Assembly: GCA_963969345.1 (NCBI GenBank)
Contig: OZ017766.1
Span: 9,052,001-9,116,000, forward strand
From: Turbatrix aceti
Taxonomy: Eukaryota; Nematoda; Chromadorea; Rhabditida; Panagrolaimidae
Length of the DNA: 64,000 bases
Direction of reading: 5' to 3'
In this document: positions 10,188 to 22,700 of the stretch, piece by piece
Layout of the letters: each line of letters opens with the position of its first letter
Numbering within the stretch: the first letter of the stretch is position 1
The notes under the pieces: model-generated
Told to the model about the DNA's origin: nothing
What the model saw: only the letters and a program-made list of their open reading frames with translations
The model's database searches: none
Translations under genes and position numbers: made by a program

Positions 10188-13100
10188 ATGACAACGATAT
10201 CCTGCAAATACTGTCCCGTCGCCAAACGTCAACACCTCCAGGCTCATCTCAACCACGTGCTGCAGTGTCACCTGAACAGCGACGCGGATTCTGTGACTTG
10301 CGCTTTGTGCTCGACGGTGGTGCACTACAAATCCTACCGCCAACACTTATCCCAGCGACACGCGATTTTCGACGAGGAACAAGATGAAAAATACAACCTA
10401 CTTCCATCAAGTTTCCTCGGCGGTTTGGAAGACAACATTATAACCCCAAAATTGGAACCTGGATTCGGATTCGGCGAAGGTTCACATCCTTCTTCATCCT
10501 CCGCATCCACGACAACGGCACCAGCGCCTACAGTATCCTACGACACGTCTGGCATCCTTGAACACGTCGCGAAGCTCATCGATTCCTGGGATTGTAATTT
10601 GGTTGGCCTGGGAGCGCCGAGATTTCTCAATGATTCAATTTACGATCAAATGCTCGCGGTACTCAGCCAGACGATGGACGTCTTCGCGCCCTACGTCCCA
10701 CACGAGGTCTTCCAGAGCATCAGGGCTCAGTCAGATCTCGCATCTGCGCAGCACGTTCGTCGACAGCCGGCTGTCACACAGCTTATTATCCCGACTGCTG
10801 CATCGCTGAAAAACAAGCTCAAGGACATCGATCTGGTCAGGTACTACACGGATAACAAGATGGAAATTGACCTTTTGATGGAGAGTCTCAGGCCTGTTAA
10901 TCCTAATTTGGTGAGTTTTTTGAGCGTAAAAAGTAAAAAATTTGCTTGGATTGTCGTAAAAAACGTAACTTTAACCCTAAAATTACGTTTTTTGATCGAA
11001 AGTAACGGTAAAAGTAACATTTCTTACCACGAAAATGTTTCGTGCTGAGAAATGACATTACTGTTACTGTAACATGGTTGCTCAAATGTTACTTTTTGAA
11101 GAAATTTTTTCGTGTTGAGAAATGATGTTACATTTTTACTGTAACACGATTGTTCAAATGTTACTTTTTGATGGAAACTTTTCGTGGTGAGAAATATTAC
11201 TTTTGATGGAAACTTTTCGGGGTGAGAAATGTTGTTTTTTACTGTAATAACTGCGGTAAAATGTAACTTTTTGTAAAAAAAGTCGTTTTAGTACTAAAAT
11301 TACGGTTTTTTGCCGATTTCCGTCATTTTAGCCCTAAAATCACAGTTTTTTTTCACGATTTTCGTTATTTTTTTTTACCTAAAATGACGTTTTTTGGTCT
11401 TTTTTGTTTTTTCCTTAGTTTTACCTAAAATGTTTCAGCTACCCCACTACGAGCATCTCATGACGCCAAACGCCCAAGCTGCGATCTTCTGCCTGCTCCG
11501 AGGCAGTCCGACCAACTTCCTCATCAAGGAAAAATCCGAGCGACACCTTTACAAGGTTGTTCTACAGTATGTTCAGCGGCATCACCCGACGTAAGTTTTT
11601 GCATTTTTTCTAAATTTTGATTTTCTTATTCTGTTTTTTTTAGCGCGACGGCCAAAAAAGCAGACGTCAAACGGTGCATCGATCAATTTGTGGAACTCCT
11701 ACAACTCAGCTTCATCCACGAATGGGTTGCTCGTATTGATTCGACGATTCGGACGAAACGGGCCCGGGAAAAGTACTTCAACGGCGAGGAACACAATGGG
11801 CGTCGGAGGAGGACGACTAATGCGGACAAATTGGCAGCAACGCCCGCGAATGCCCTGGACGTCGCGAGGTTGAACAAGGTCGCGGAAGAGCTCGCGAGCA
11901 TCGATGGTTCTGTCAAGATGCATACCAAGTTTATGGAAACTGCGTGAGTTTTAATAAAAAAATTCTACAATCTCAAAAAAATATTTGAATTAAAAACAAT
12001 TATTCAAAAAAATGTAATTTTTTTTCGAAACAAATTTCGTGCTAGGAAATATTACTTTTTGTAGAGTAAAAATGTTCCTTTCCCAACATTTTTACTCTAC
12101 AAAACAATTTTAGGCCAAATTTCGGTTTTTTTAGTTTTCGCTTTTTAGGCCTAAAAATATGGTGTTTTTATTTTTTGATGATTTCAATCATTTTATGTCA
12201 AAAATTACGTTTTTTTATTTTTTTGCCAATTTTTTAAATGAAAAACGTAAAATTGTTTTGTCAAAAAAAAGTAACTTTCGACCAAAATTTTTTTGCGCGA
12301 AAGTGAAATTTTTAATTTTTTAAATTTCCGTCAAAAAATACAATTTTCAGTGAACTCCGATGCCAATACATCGAATCCCTCAACGGCAATCCCAGTTTCG
12401 AAGCGCTCCAGGCTTCAGCTGTGCTACAGAAATTCCCAGCAATCCTCGACGATTTTTACCTGGTTGGTTTTATTTCAATTTTTTTCAAAATTTGTATTTT
12501 TTTACGATACAAATTTCAGATGCATTACGATTACGTGTACCTAATGCGGAAGAGGCACAGCTGCGTGCCGGATATCTCGCAGCATGTCAAGAATCATTCG
12601 AACGCGATCGTTTCGATCTCAAACACGGTTGGCATCGAGACGGCCCATTACGACGATCCCTGCCTTTCGGCTGTCCTCGTTCTCCCGCACGTCATCAAAT
12701 TTTTCCTCCGTGGAAATGGACGCTCCGATGCCGATCATGTTATTCGGGTTGTTTACGTGAGTTTTTCGGGTTTATTACTTTCAAAGAAATTTTTTTTCGT
12801 GCTAAGAAATGATGTTACTGTTACTGTAATAAGTACGGTAGAATGTTATTTTCATAAAAAAAAAAGTCAAATTTTTGGCCAAAAAAATTCATTTTATGTC
12901 TAAAATTGCGTTTTTGAACGTAAACACAAAATTTTCGTGTCACCGTAAAACGTAAAATTTTTCGTGCTAAGATGTATAAACGTTACTTTTGATGAAAAAT
13001 TTTCGTGTTAAGAAATTTTGTCACTTTTTTTACTGTAACACGATGGTTCAAATATTACTTTTTCAAAAAACTATTTTTTTTAGTTCTATAATAAAATTAC

Positions 13101-13647
13101 GTTTTTTTTTATTTTTTGACGATACCAATAGTTTTTTTTTAGTTTTTAGCTCTTACGTAATTTTTTAGTTTTTGCTAAATAATTTCCGTCAAAAAATATG
13201 ATTTCCGTAATTTTATACCTAAATAAAGTTTTTTTGGCAAAATTTTGTACCCCAAAATTTTTTAGACCCCACCAGACATCGCAGCTACTGCCGAGCGACT
13301 CCAGCTGGACGCTCCCTATCTCATCGTTTGTGTCGGCACTGAAATCACTTATCACATCTGCGTGGATAAAAAACTTGTCAAAGTAATAATTTTTTTTGGA
13401 TTAACAAATTTTAATTTATTTATTTTTAATTTTTTAGGTCCCTGACGCGACCGCCGAATACGCGCTACAAGCACTTTTTGAGACGTATCTCACGTTCAGC
13501 ATCAAATACTCAAAAGGCAACCAGCATTTCTTTGAATTCCTCGAAATCATGGCTGATCTGAAAGTTCGAAGCTTCTTGCCATCGCTCTCAGATGTTTGGC
13601 GAAAAATCAAGGAATACACAAACTCGCAAAATGGCATTTCTACGTGA
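10188..13647 (+). CDS. Orphan zinc-finger protein, unrecognised function
   Basis: Seven exons: 10188-10910, 11439-11590, 11644-11943, 12351-12462, 12520-12756, 13266-13382, 13438-13647; 616 aa. The N-terminus has two C2H2-like fingers (CKYC…H, then C-x2-C-x11-H-x4-H starting CALC). A low-complexity Ser/Thr linker and a long mostly helical region follow. Near residues 440-610 there is a conserved-looking block with DAPYLIVCVG, a short strand YHICVD, and ALQALFETYLTFSIKYSKG…FFEFLE. From memory this block resembles the C-terminus of uncharacterised multi-copy animal proteins that may derive from transposons; I cannot prove this. Nuclear location is likely from the fingers. The last exon could instead splice at ACGTGAGC. 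Introns 1, 3 and 5 share a repeat. Confidence 0.75.
10930..13080. repeat. Repeat family shared by introns 1, 3 and 5 of the zinc-finger gene
   Basis: Units built around TTTTCGTG(C/T)T(G/A)AGAAAT, a GTTACTGTAA-like block and AAATGTTACTTTTTG recur in intron 1 (about 11020-11280, several tandem units), intron 3 (about 12030-12100) and intron 5 (about 12785-13070). The exons between them show no such similarity. The repeats are oriented with the gene. Confidence 0.6.
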
Positions 13648-13753
13648 GCCTTTTTTTTGCTAATATTTTTTTTGGCGAAATTGAATAATAAATATTTTTA
13701 TAAAGATGGAACTTATATTTTTTTTCGCACGAGCCGACGATGTGATGTTCTTT

Positions 13754-16700
13754 TCAGTCGAGTCCCAAAACATGGGCCATGTTGGTGACCTTCTTGATGA
13801 TCGGAATCGTGTTGGGAGTCGGACTGAACTGAACTTCGAGCACGAGATCGAGTCGATCGTTGAAAATGCAGATGAGGGAGAATGCTTTGTTTTTGCAGCG
13901 CTCGATGCTTTCGGTGTCGTTTGCGGCGTGGATGTTCTGCAAAATTTTCGATATGGAAATTTTCTGTGGAACTGTGAATCTGTTCAATTTAAAAAAAACA
14001 AAATTTACGAGAAACATTTTTTTAAAATTAATATTTAATAAAAATTAATTTACGAAAATTTTTTTTTAATTAATAAAAAAAATTTACGATAAAAAAGTTT
14101 TTTTTTGAAAAATTATAAAACCACCTACCTTGGCATAATCGACCGTAAATCCAAGAAGTTCAGTCACAACTTCGGGATCAACCATCATTTTGACGTTTTC
14201 AACCGAATCGTCGGATACAGTAACGCGTAGAAACCAGTATCCACGCTTGATTCCGAGCTCGTTGTTTGTCTCGCACTTGATCGGCTGAAAACTTGGAATT
14301 TATGAAATTGGCATAATCAGGTTTGTTCGCTGCTTCCGAACGTGACAAAAAAAATAAAAATTGGTTTTTTAATAAAAAAAAATTAAAAATAAAAAAATTT
14401 TATAGAAAATAATTTTTTATACTTTGTTTTTTTAATTTAAAAAATGAATTTAAAAAAAAATTTAATTAAAAAAAATTGAAATAAATTTAATTTATTTTGA
14501 AGTCGCGGGAGCGCAAAAATTGGAAATAGTAAAAAAACGACAAAGGAACGACAGCTAAATTTTTTTTATTAATTTTTGCCATTTTAACGATTAATTTGGT
14601 CACAAAAACAAAAAAAAACAGTAGTTTTAGAATTTTTTTTACTTTTTTGAAATGATAGAAAATTTAGAATTTTTTTAGAAATTAAAGCCGAGCGAAAACC
14701 AAAAATTAGAACATTTTTTTAAATTTTAAATTTCAAAAACCAACCTGAATAATTCGAATGTCAGAAGTCAGCCAGAATTTGAGTCTTTCAAGAACCGTCT
14801 TGATTTTGACAATTTTCAATCGCTTGAAATGATCGACAACTGATTCGTTGGACGCCTTCTGCGATTGCGACGATTGAATTGGCGCGACAGCGATGGTTGT
14901 AATCGGACGTGCGTTCGTCGTCTTTGGCGGCCTCGGCGGAGTCTGCGAAGCCTTGACGACGACTACAGAAGTCGACAGCACATCAGACGGTGTTTCGTTT
15001 ACCTGACTTGATGGTTTGAAATTTGGTACGATTGTTTTTGGCTTTTCCGCCTGTAAAGTTTTTTTTAAATTGCAAATTGAAAAAAAAAAACTTACAAAAA
15101 CGTGGTTATTGTTTGGTTTTTGGGACGACAATTCGACTGGCTCGTGTAGACGAGATATGTTTTGCTTGTCCGCCTGTAAGATTTTTATTGTATCAAGTCA
15201 TATCAAGGGACCTAAAATTTTGGGCACCGGCCCCCAATTTTGAGAAAAAAAAAGTCAAAAAATTGAGAATTCAGACCAAAAGAGGATTTTTGAAAGTTTT
15301 TTACAAAAAAAAAGAAACAAAATATCGAAAAAATTATTCATCGTAAAGAAATCAAAGCCAAAAAACCAAACTTTTGCGTACAAAATTTTGCGACAAAAAA
15401 TTTTCGATCGTTGCTTTTTTATTGTAAAAAAAATATTTATGATTTTTTTATTTTTGAAAAGTTTTTCAACAATTTTCTGGAAAAAATCTGAAAAAAATCA
15501 CAAAAAAACGATTTTTTTGACAGCTTTTTTGGTGAAAAACGTTCAATAACTTTTCAGAAATAAATATAAATATTTTTTTTACAATAAAAAAGTAGCAATC
15601 GATCATTTTTTTAATATTTCTTGAAAATAGCCTACTGAAAACTCCCCAATCCCCTCAAAAACCCACCAAAACAGTTTCCACAGAAAACGGAGGATCGTCA
15701 ACATCCATGGGCTGTGGGTCGTCGGTCTCCGGTTCGATTTGAGTCGACGTCCGGCACTCTGGATTGGGTCCAAATTGAGAAACACTCGGCAGAAGCTCCT
15801 TGACTTTGACTTCTTCCGGACGATCCTTGCGTTCGTCAGATTGCTGCAATTTGACGAGATACTGATCCAAAGGTCCATACGAAGCCGCAGATTTCGATTT
15901 TGTATGCGTCGTGGGTTCTGGAGTTGCGAGAACAACATTATCTGACTAAAAAAAAAAGTTTTTTGAATAGTTTTCAAAAAAAAGTGAAAAACATACGTCA
16001 AAAGTTGGGTGATTCCGTTTTGGAGGCATCAGAGGCATGACAAAGCCGTCAGCGTCCTTTTCAACTACTCGTTTCGTCTTTCGAGGCTTCGGTCCAAGAA
16101 GTCGGGGGAGTTTCAGGTGCTGAAAGGTTTTGGATAACGGTGAAATCAATTTCAATGTTTTAAGAGAGGCCGGCGATTTTTTTAAGGAAAAAAAGTTTTA
16201 GACAAATATTTATTTGAAAAAAAAGGCAAACTCAGTTTTAAAAAAAGCACGAGAAAAAAAACATTTCCGAAATGATTTTTGCGTTTTTTGATTATTTTTA
16301 AACGAAAAATCAAATTTTTGAGGCCGTTCCTAAAATGTGTTTAAACAAAAAAAAACAGTCAAAAAGCACCAAAAAAACATTCAAAAAACTGACTTTATTT
16401 AAACTTAAAATTTTTTTAATTTATTTTTAAAAAACGTTTTCAAAATTATTTTTGTATCTGGAAATTTTTTTTGCATTTTTGAACGAAAAATCAGTTATTT
16501 TTTTATGAATTTAGAAAAATTCGACAAAAAAATATTTTTTGGATATAAAAGATTTTAAAAAATTCTAACAGAAAATTTTTTTTTTTTTCACAGTCTTTCC
16601 TATTTTGTCAACCAATTCCTATTTTAACAACTTTTTAAAAAAGGGTGCATTAGGGGTTGTTGCGTGCGCTGAAGACAACTGTGTTGTTGCCTGAGGGCAT

Positions 16701-19700
16701 GGATGACTTTATCACGAGATATTATCATTTTTAGTGATATTTTTTTTGTAAAAAAACATTTTGTGTTTTATTTTTTGGAACAATTTTTTTGAACACAGTT
16801 AGTACTATTTGATTTTAGTTATGAATCAATTATTATTTAATTAGTCTGCTTTTGAGAGTCTTGCCTGTGCAAGTAAAAGAAATTGTTGAAAAGATTTTAT
16901 TATGCCATTTTCAGTATTGTTTTCAAAAAAACAACAGCGATATTATAAATTAACAATCTGATAAACACAAAATAACGGCTTAAGGGCTGTTACATTATCA
17001 ATGAAAAATGTTCAAATATTTAAAACGAAAAAATGGGTTTCCAGTGTACGTTGTGCTCGTTTTGTAGTGCAAGGGTAGGCAAATTTGAGTCTTGGGTAAA
17101 ACATCGCATGTTTGGACCGTAAAGGCACAAACGAAGGCTGCGTTCATCAATTGTGTAAACCAGAATATTACACTTGAAGTGCTGAGCGAAGAAAAGGACG
17201 TCAAAATCGTTCATCCAAAATTCGCATTCACGTATCACATCGGCTTTGGACGCAGTTACGGCACGGTAGTTGGCAGGAGGTTTTTCTTGGCGATGTTCGT
17301 AGATATACAGACGCACTTTGTCGTGGAATTCTTGTGTTCCCGTAAGCAACAGAGAAAGACACCGGAAACCGCAGTGGCCGTCTCCATCAACGTCAGAAAC
17401 TTCAAAAGGACGCCCTACGTTCTTCTTTGAAGCGACCTTGTGAAGGGGAGAGTTGATAGCTTCCTTCCAGGGAATACTCATTTTCTTGCACACTTCTCTT
17501 CGCCATTTGAGGTTTGGAGGGTTATATTCAAATTTCCCCTGACCTTCGATAACAGGCACTAAAAATTTTTGTATCAATACGCCTGACATTAAATATTAAA
17601 ACTTACCAGAAATTGGCACAGGATATTCTCGTAGCTTTCGTTTTCGTCGTGACGGCGTTGGAGTGAGTATCACGGGTTCAGGTGTGGGGGTCCAACCGTG
17701 TGGCAACGGCGAAGGTTCAACAGATGACCATGAAGAAGGTTGCACGCGTTCAGGTGGGGGGGTCCAACCGTGTGGGAACGGCGAAGATTCAACGGATGAC
17801 CATGAAGAGGGTTGCACGCGTTCAGGGGTCCGAGTCAAACCGTGTGGCAACGGCGACAATTCATTGGAAGTTCTCAAACCGTGATCAACTGGAACAGTCT
17901 CGGAGAAGTCGATGCCAACAGATGTATCGAAAATACGATCAAAAGTTTTCTGGATTTTTCGATTGGTCGTCGTCTTCACGGAAGTGCAGGCCATGTCGTC
18001 GTCATCTTCACTGAATTCCACGTCAGAGCAGTTGCCGTCGGCGTCGTCCATAACGTCGTTATCATCGATAATGATTTTGTGAACGCACGTCATGTGCTTC
18101 TGCGTGTGCTTGATGCGTTCGATGTGAGCATTTGCCAGTGTAACAAACGCGTCGTCATCAAGCAGTTCGTAGTTGGCAACGACATCTTTCTTGTATTTGG
18201 ATTCCAAACGAGACAACTTCTGCTGGATACGACTGTATTTGACGTTCACCGGTTTCGTCGAGACATCAACTTCTTTGTCGTTAAGCTGCACTAGTCGACG
18301 ATAAATCTACTCGAACTCAGTAGCCAATGCGCAGATGAATGATTCGGTCGTGGGGTTAGTCGCAAAGAGTTTCTTGATTCGGTTATGATATCCTTCAGCG
18401 AGATTGGTAGTTCGGATAATCAAATCAAAGAAGCTGTACTCTTTGGAAAACCATTGCTTGTTGAAGTATCGCAACAAAGCCTACAAAATTGTAATTGGTA
18501 TTTTACATAAAACCAGTGCTAACAAAAAAACGTACCTTCAGCTGCTTCTCTGGCCAATTTCCAGTAAAAGTGGTCGGCTTACTTGGGATTTCGTTGAGAA
18601 CCAGTTGTACGTAGCGTTTGCGATGTTCAAGGGGAAGAAAGAATGCTAACTCCAGATGATTCACCCACTTTGCAATTTTTGGTTCGTCCAAAAATTCGGT
18701 AAGCCTTAATGCCTGACACCGTCGTAGTACCGCTTGCCGAAAATGGAAGACGCATGCTTTGACAATGTCGGCAAAAATGATCTTCAGAGCCCCCATTTCG
18801 GCCTGCTCAAAGTCAGTGTTGATTTGTCTGGCGTTAAATCCATCAAGTCTATAATTTAATACGGCGTTTACTACTTGAGATATTTCTATAATAGTAAAAA
18901 TTACCCTTCTTTTTTCATTGCCTTTATGATGTCGTTGAGGACAGCTAAGTAGGCAGACTGCTCTTTGCTTTTCATCAACGCGGTACAAACAGGTGACCAT
19001 TCAGCACTGGTATTGGTTCGAATCAAACCATGGATGGTCCACAGTTGTCGGAATCCTTTTGGCACAATTCCGAATGTACCGTCACAGACCAGATACTCAG
19101 CTTTTGACATTGCTTCCAGCATGATGTCCGTGCAAAAAATGATGTACTGCGATGTATCAGCCAGAATCCAATTTTCTTTACCTCGAAGGATTTTTCTTAA
19201 AGCCATGGGAATCAATGACGTGGGCGACGCAGTCATCGGACGTCTACGGGCTGTCCTGTGCAACCGAGCGTACTGTGAACGTAACTCAAAGTTGGCAGGT
19301 AATTCTTTGGCAACTTCCATTCCCTGGGCCAAAGCTTCAGTGCATGCCTGAAATGATCAAACGTAAAAACACGATCGTAATCCGGCAAGTGAATTTGACT
19401 CTTCTTCAGCTTGACGGAGATTATTTTTTTGAAATTTGTACTAAAATTGTAACGTGACACATAACATATTGATTTACAAATGCAAACTTACGTTGACGCT
19501 CCAAAGTTAAGTCCCTGCTGACGCTTGCCCAAGTATCGTGACAGGCCGCCTTTGTCGATCTTCCGTTTCCACAAGACAGATAATGTCTGCAAAAGATCCG
19601 TGGCAGAAAGCTCGCCTCTGTCGTACCGGTCGAAGTGGACCACCGCTTGAGGATCTGTCCAAGGAACGTTCTAAATTTGTTTTTTAATGAAACAACTTTA

Positions 19701-22700
19701 ATCACGTGTAATACTTACCGTACTTCGCGAAGACTTCTTCTTCTTGATGGTTTTCTGTAGTTTAGGAGATTCGCTGTGCATTGTGAACTAAAATTATAAA
19801 AAAAACATTAACCATATTTACAAACAACGCGTTCAAGTAATACAACAAAACCAAATAATCACATGCATTGAATGAAAAAATAGTAACTGACCTAGCTACC
19901 TCTGCGGCGGCATCTCCTCCGCGCTAGTCAGCGCGGCGCGGAGTTGTCGCTTGTTTCGCACTTGATCAAACCCTAAACGAAAAACCTGTCACAAGCCGCC
20001 TGACATATTCTGCCTTCAGAACAGTACGGAGGGCATTCGCACTTCAGATGAACCTTGCGAAGTTTATATAGGGTCTTTATCATCGTCGTATGCCAATTTC
20101 GTTTGCTGCGAATGAATTTTCTTGTCTGTCATCACCTTCAAATTTTGTTCTGTATGGAGAAGAAACCGCTTTTCTTACTTGCAACATTCCCGTTTCTATT
20201 GTCAAAGTGCAAAAAGGTCCCATATTTAAATTAAAAAAAGGTTTTTTCTAAACTTTTACTCAATTTTGATCAATTCCACTGTTCCAAAAAACAAATAAAA
20301 AATTTTCAATTTTTTTTCAAATTAAAATTTCAGCTCTAATTTAAACAAAATTTTAAACTATTTGGTGATCAATTCGGTATCAGAAAAAAAGTATCAGAAA
20401 GAAAATTTGATGTTAGTACAAGTACTGAAATTTTTACTTCTTTACAGCACTTAAAAATCTGTAGATTTTTTCTTCTGAACTTGATTTTTGGTCAAAATTC
20501 GTCTTATAATTTAAAGAAAACAAATCCAAATGTTTCGAATGTTATCACAAACTGCATTATATTTTTTTTCTGTTTTTTTACAAAAAAAATATCACTAAAA
20601 ATGATAATATCTCGTGATAAAGTCATCCATGCCCTCAGGCAACAACACAGTTGTCTTCAGCGCACGCAACAACCCCTAATGCACCCTTTTTTTTAAAAGT
20701 TGTTAAAATAGGAATTGGTTGACAAAATAGGAAAGACTGTGAAAAGTTGTCAAAATAGGAGTTGTCAAAATAGGAGTTGTCATAATAGGAGTTGTCAAAA
20801 TAGGAGTAGTGTCACTAAACCGTTTCTTTTGTGTCTTTTGAAAATTTTTGATTTTTTTTATTTTTTTTGACAAAAAAAGTTTTTTGTCTATTTGGATAAT
20901 TTCAGTAATTTTTTTTACGTTTTTGGTATAACCAAATAATTTTTTTATCCAAGAAAAATTTCGGAATTGACGAAACAATTGAAGCGAAATTTTTTTTGCG
21001 AACAAAAATTACATATCAGACCATTGAAAACCCAGATTTTGAACTTACCTCAGGCTCAACATGTTGAACCACCATCTGCGTACAACTCGGCTTGTATTGT
21101 GAAAGCTTGGGTACCAGATGACTTTTTGGCAGAGATTCTTGCTGTTCAACTGGGAAATAATCGTTTTCAACAGCCGTGGAGCCCCCAAAGTCGTCTGGAT
21201 AGCCCATTTCGATGTCCTGGGGCGCTGAGACGTCAAAATCCTCAAAACGGACTCTTTTACGGGGTTTTTCGATTTCTTTTGGCTCTGTTGGCACCTGGAT
21301 TTCTTCGATGACGACTTCAGAAGACTGCCGCTGCTGCTTTTCCTTGTACCGTTTCATAGTCTCCCTCAGGGATTCACCCATCGCTTTTGACGCCTCCTCA
21401 GGTCGAACTGTGTTTCGGAGATGTTGTCGGGCGGTTCTAAATAAATTTAATTTTTGGAAAATTGTTCATCATTTCTTACCCAAAAATATTTGTATTTTTA
21501 TAGGTTTTTTATCCATCGTGAATGGATCAATTGGTAAAAACCAATATTAAAAAAAACAAAAAAATTTGTAGGGTCAATAAACGCAAAAAAACGGACAAAA
21601 TTTTCGACAAACTCGGATTGTAAAAAATTCTTATAAGAAAAATTGGTCGACAAACCCAAAAAAAGGACATATCGTAAAAAATATCGTTTTTAGGAAAAAG
21701 TTACTTCAAAGTCGATAATTTCACACAAAATTCCAAAAACGATCGTTACTTTTTTCTTTCGTTCGAAAATTTTTTTTTGTAACAATTCACCGTTTTTACC
21801 CCAAAATCTGTTTTTTAGCCTTGTTATCAATTTCAGAAAGTTTTTTAAGTCACTAAAATAAATTTAAATTTTTTTGGGTAAATTATTGTTTTTTTAATAA
21901 AAACCAAAAAAATGCCTAAAATTCTGTTTTTTTTTGTCAAAAAAAATCAGTCACAAATTAACAAAAAAACACAACTTTAGGCTCATTTTTTTGGGTTTTT
22001 GTAATAAAAATCTTTTGCCCAAAAAATCACAAAAAAACCCAAAAATACTCACTCAGCTTTTTTCATAGCAGCTTCGGCGTCAACGTTTAGAATCCGGCAG
22101 AAAACCTTCAAAACCGGCCAGTTGGCCGCCATGATGGATTCTGAGCAGCCACCGAGCACCTGACAGCGTCCAGGCTTCAGACGAATGCAATTTCGACGGG
22201 ATACGATCGGCGGATGAATCAAAATCTTTGTTCCCGGAAGCGTGGCAAGACCGAGGCCGTCGATGGCATCCGCAACGATGCCCTTGATCTCGGTTTCGCC
22301 ATCTGACAGTGTAACGACGAGAACTTCTTTTCTGTGATTCTGAAAGGATAAACTAAAAAACTTGCAAAAAAAAAACATGAAAAACACAGAAATAAAAAAA
22401 ATTGTCCAACCTTGAAAAACTGGGGTTCTGGAGCGTCAGATGGGTCGACAAAGACGCTGTTGTCGGTTGAGAGGTCTGTCACCTGGCTTCTGTACTGGCT
22501 GTATACGGATTCGGATGTGTCGATTACGGATGTTACCTGAAATTAGCGGAAAACTGATTTTTTTGATTTTTTTATATAAAAATCAACAAAATACGTAAAA
22601 CAAGCCTAAAAATGTGTTTTTTTCGTTGTTTTTTGACCATTTTTGTGCTCGATACATTTTAGGCCCGGCTCGTAATCAAAAAAGGCCTAAAAACCAAAAA

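Larger units (their letters stand above)
16585..20745 (-). mobile_element. Mutator-like (MULE) DNA transposon with OTU domain
   Basis: A 4.2-kb element inside RMI1 intron 5. It is bounded by ~174-bp terminal inverted repeats that match almost base for base (16585-16758 against 20571-20745; both contain GGTTGTTGCGTGCGCTGAAG in opposite orientation). It carries one minus-strand multi-exon coding region with a MULE transposase and an OTU protease. Long TIRs plus this transposase type define the MULE superfamily. I could not read a clean 9-11-bp target duplication. The right flank is a 15-bp tandem array and the left a T run, so the outer edge may lie slightly beyond the limits given. Confidence 0.88.
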
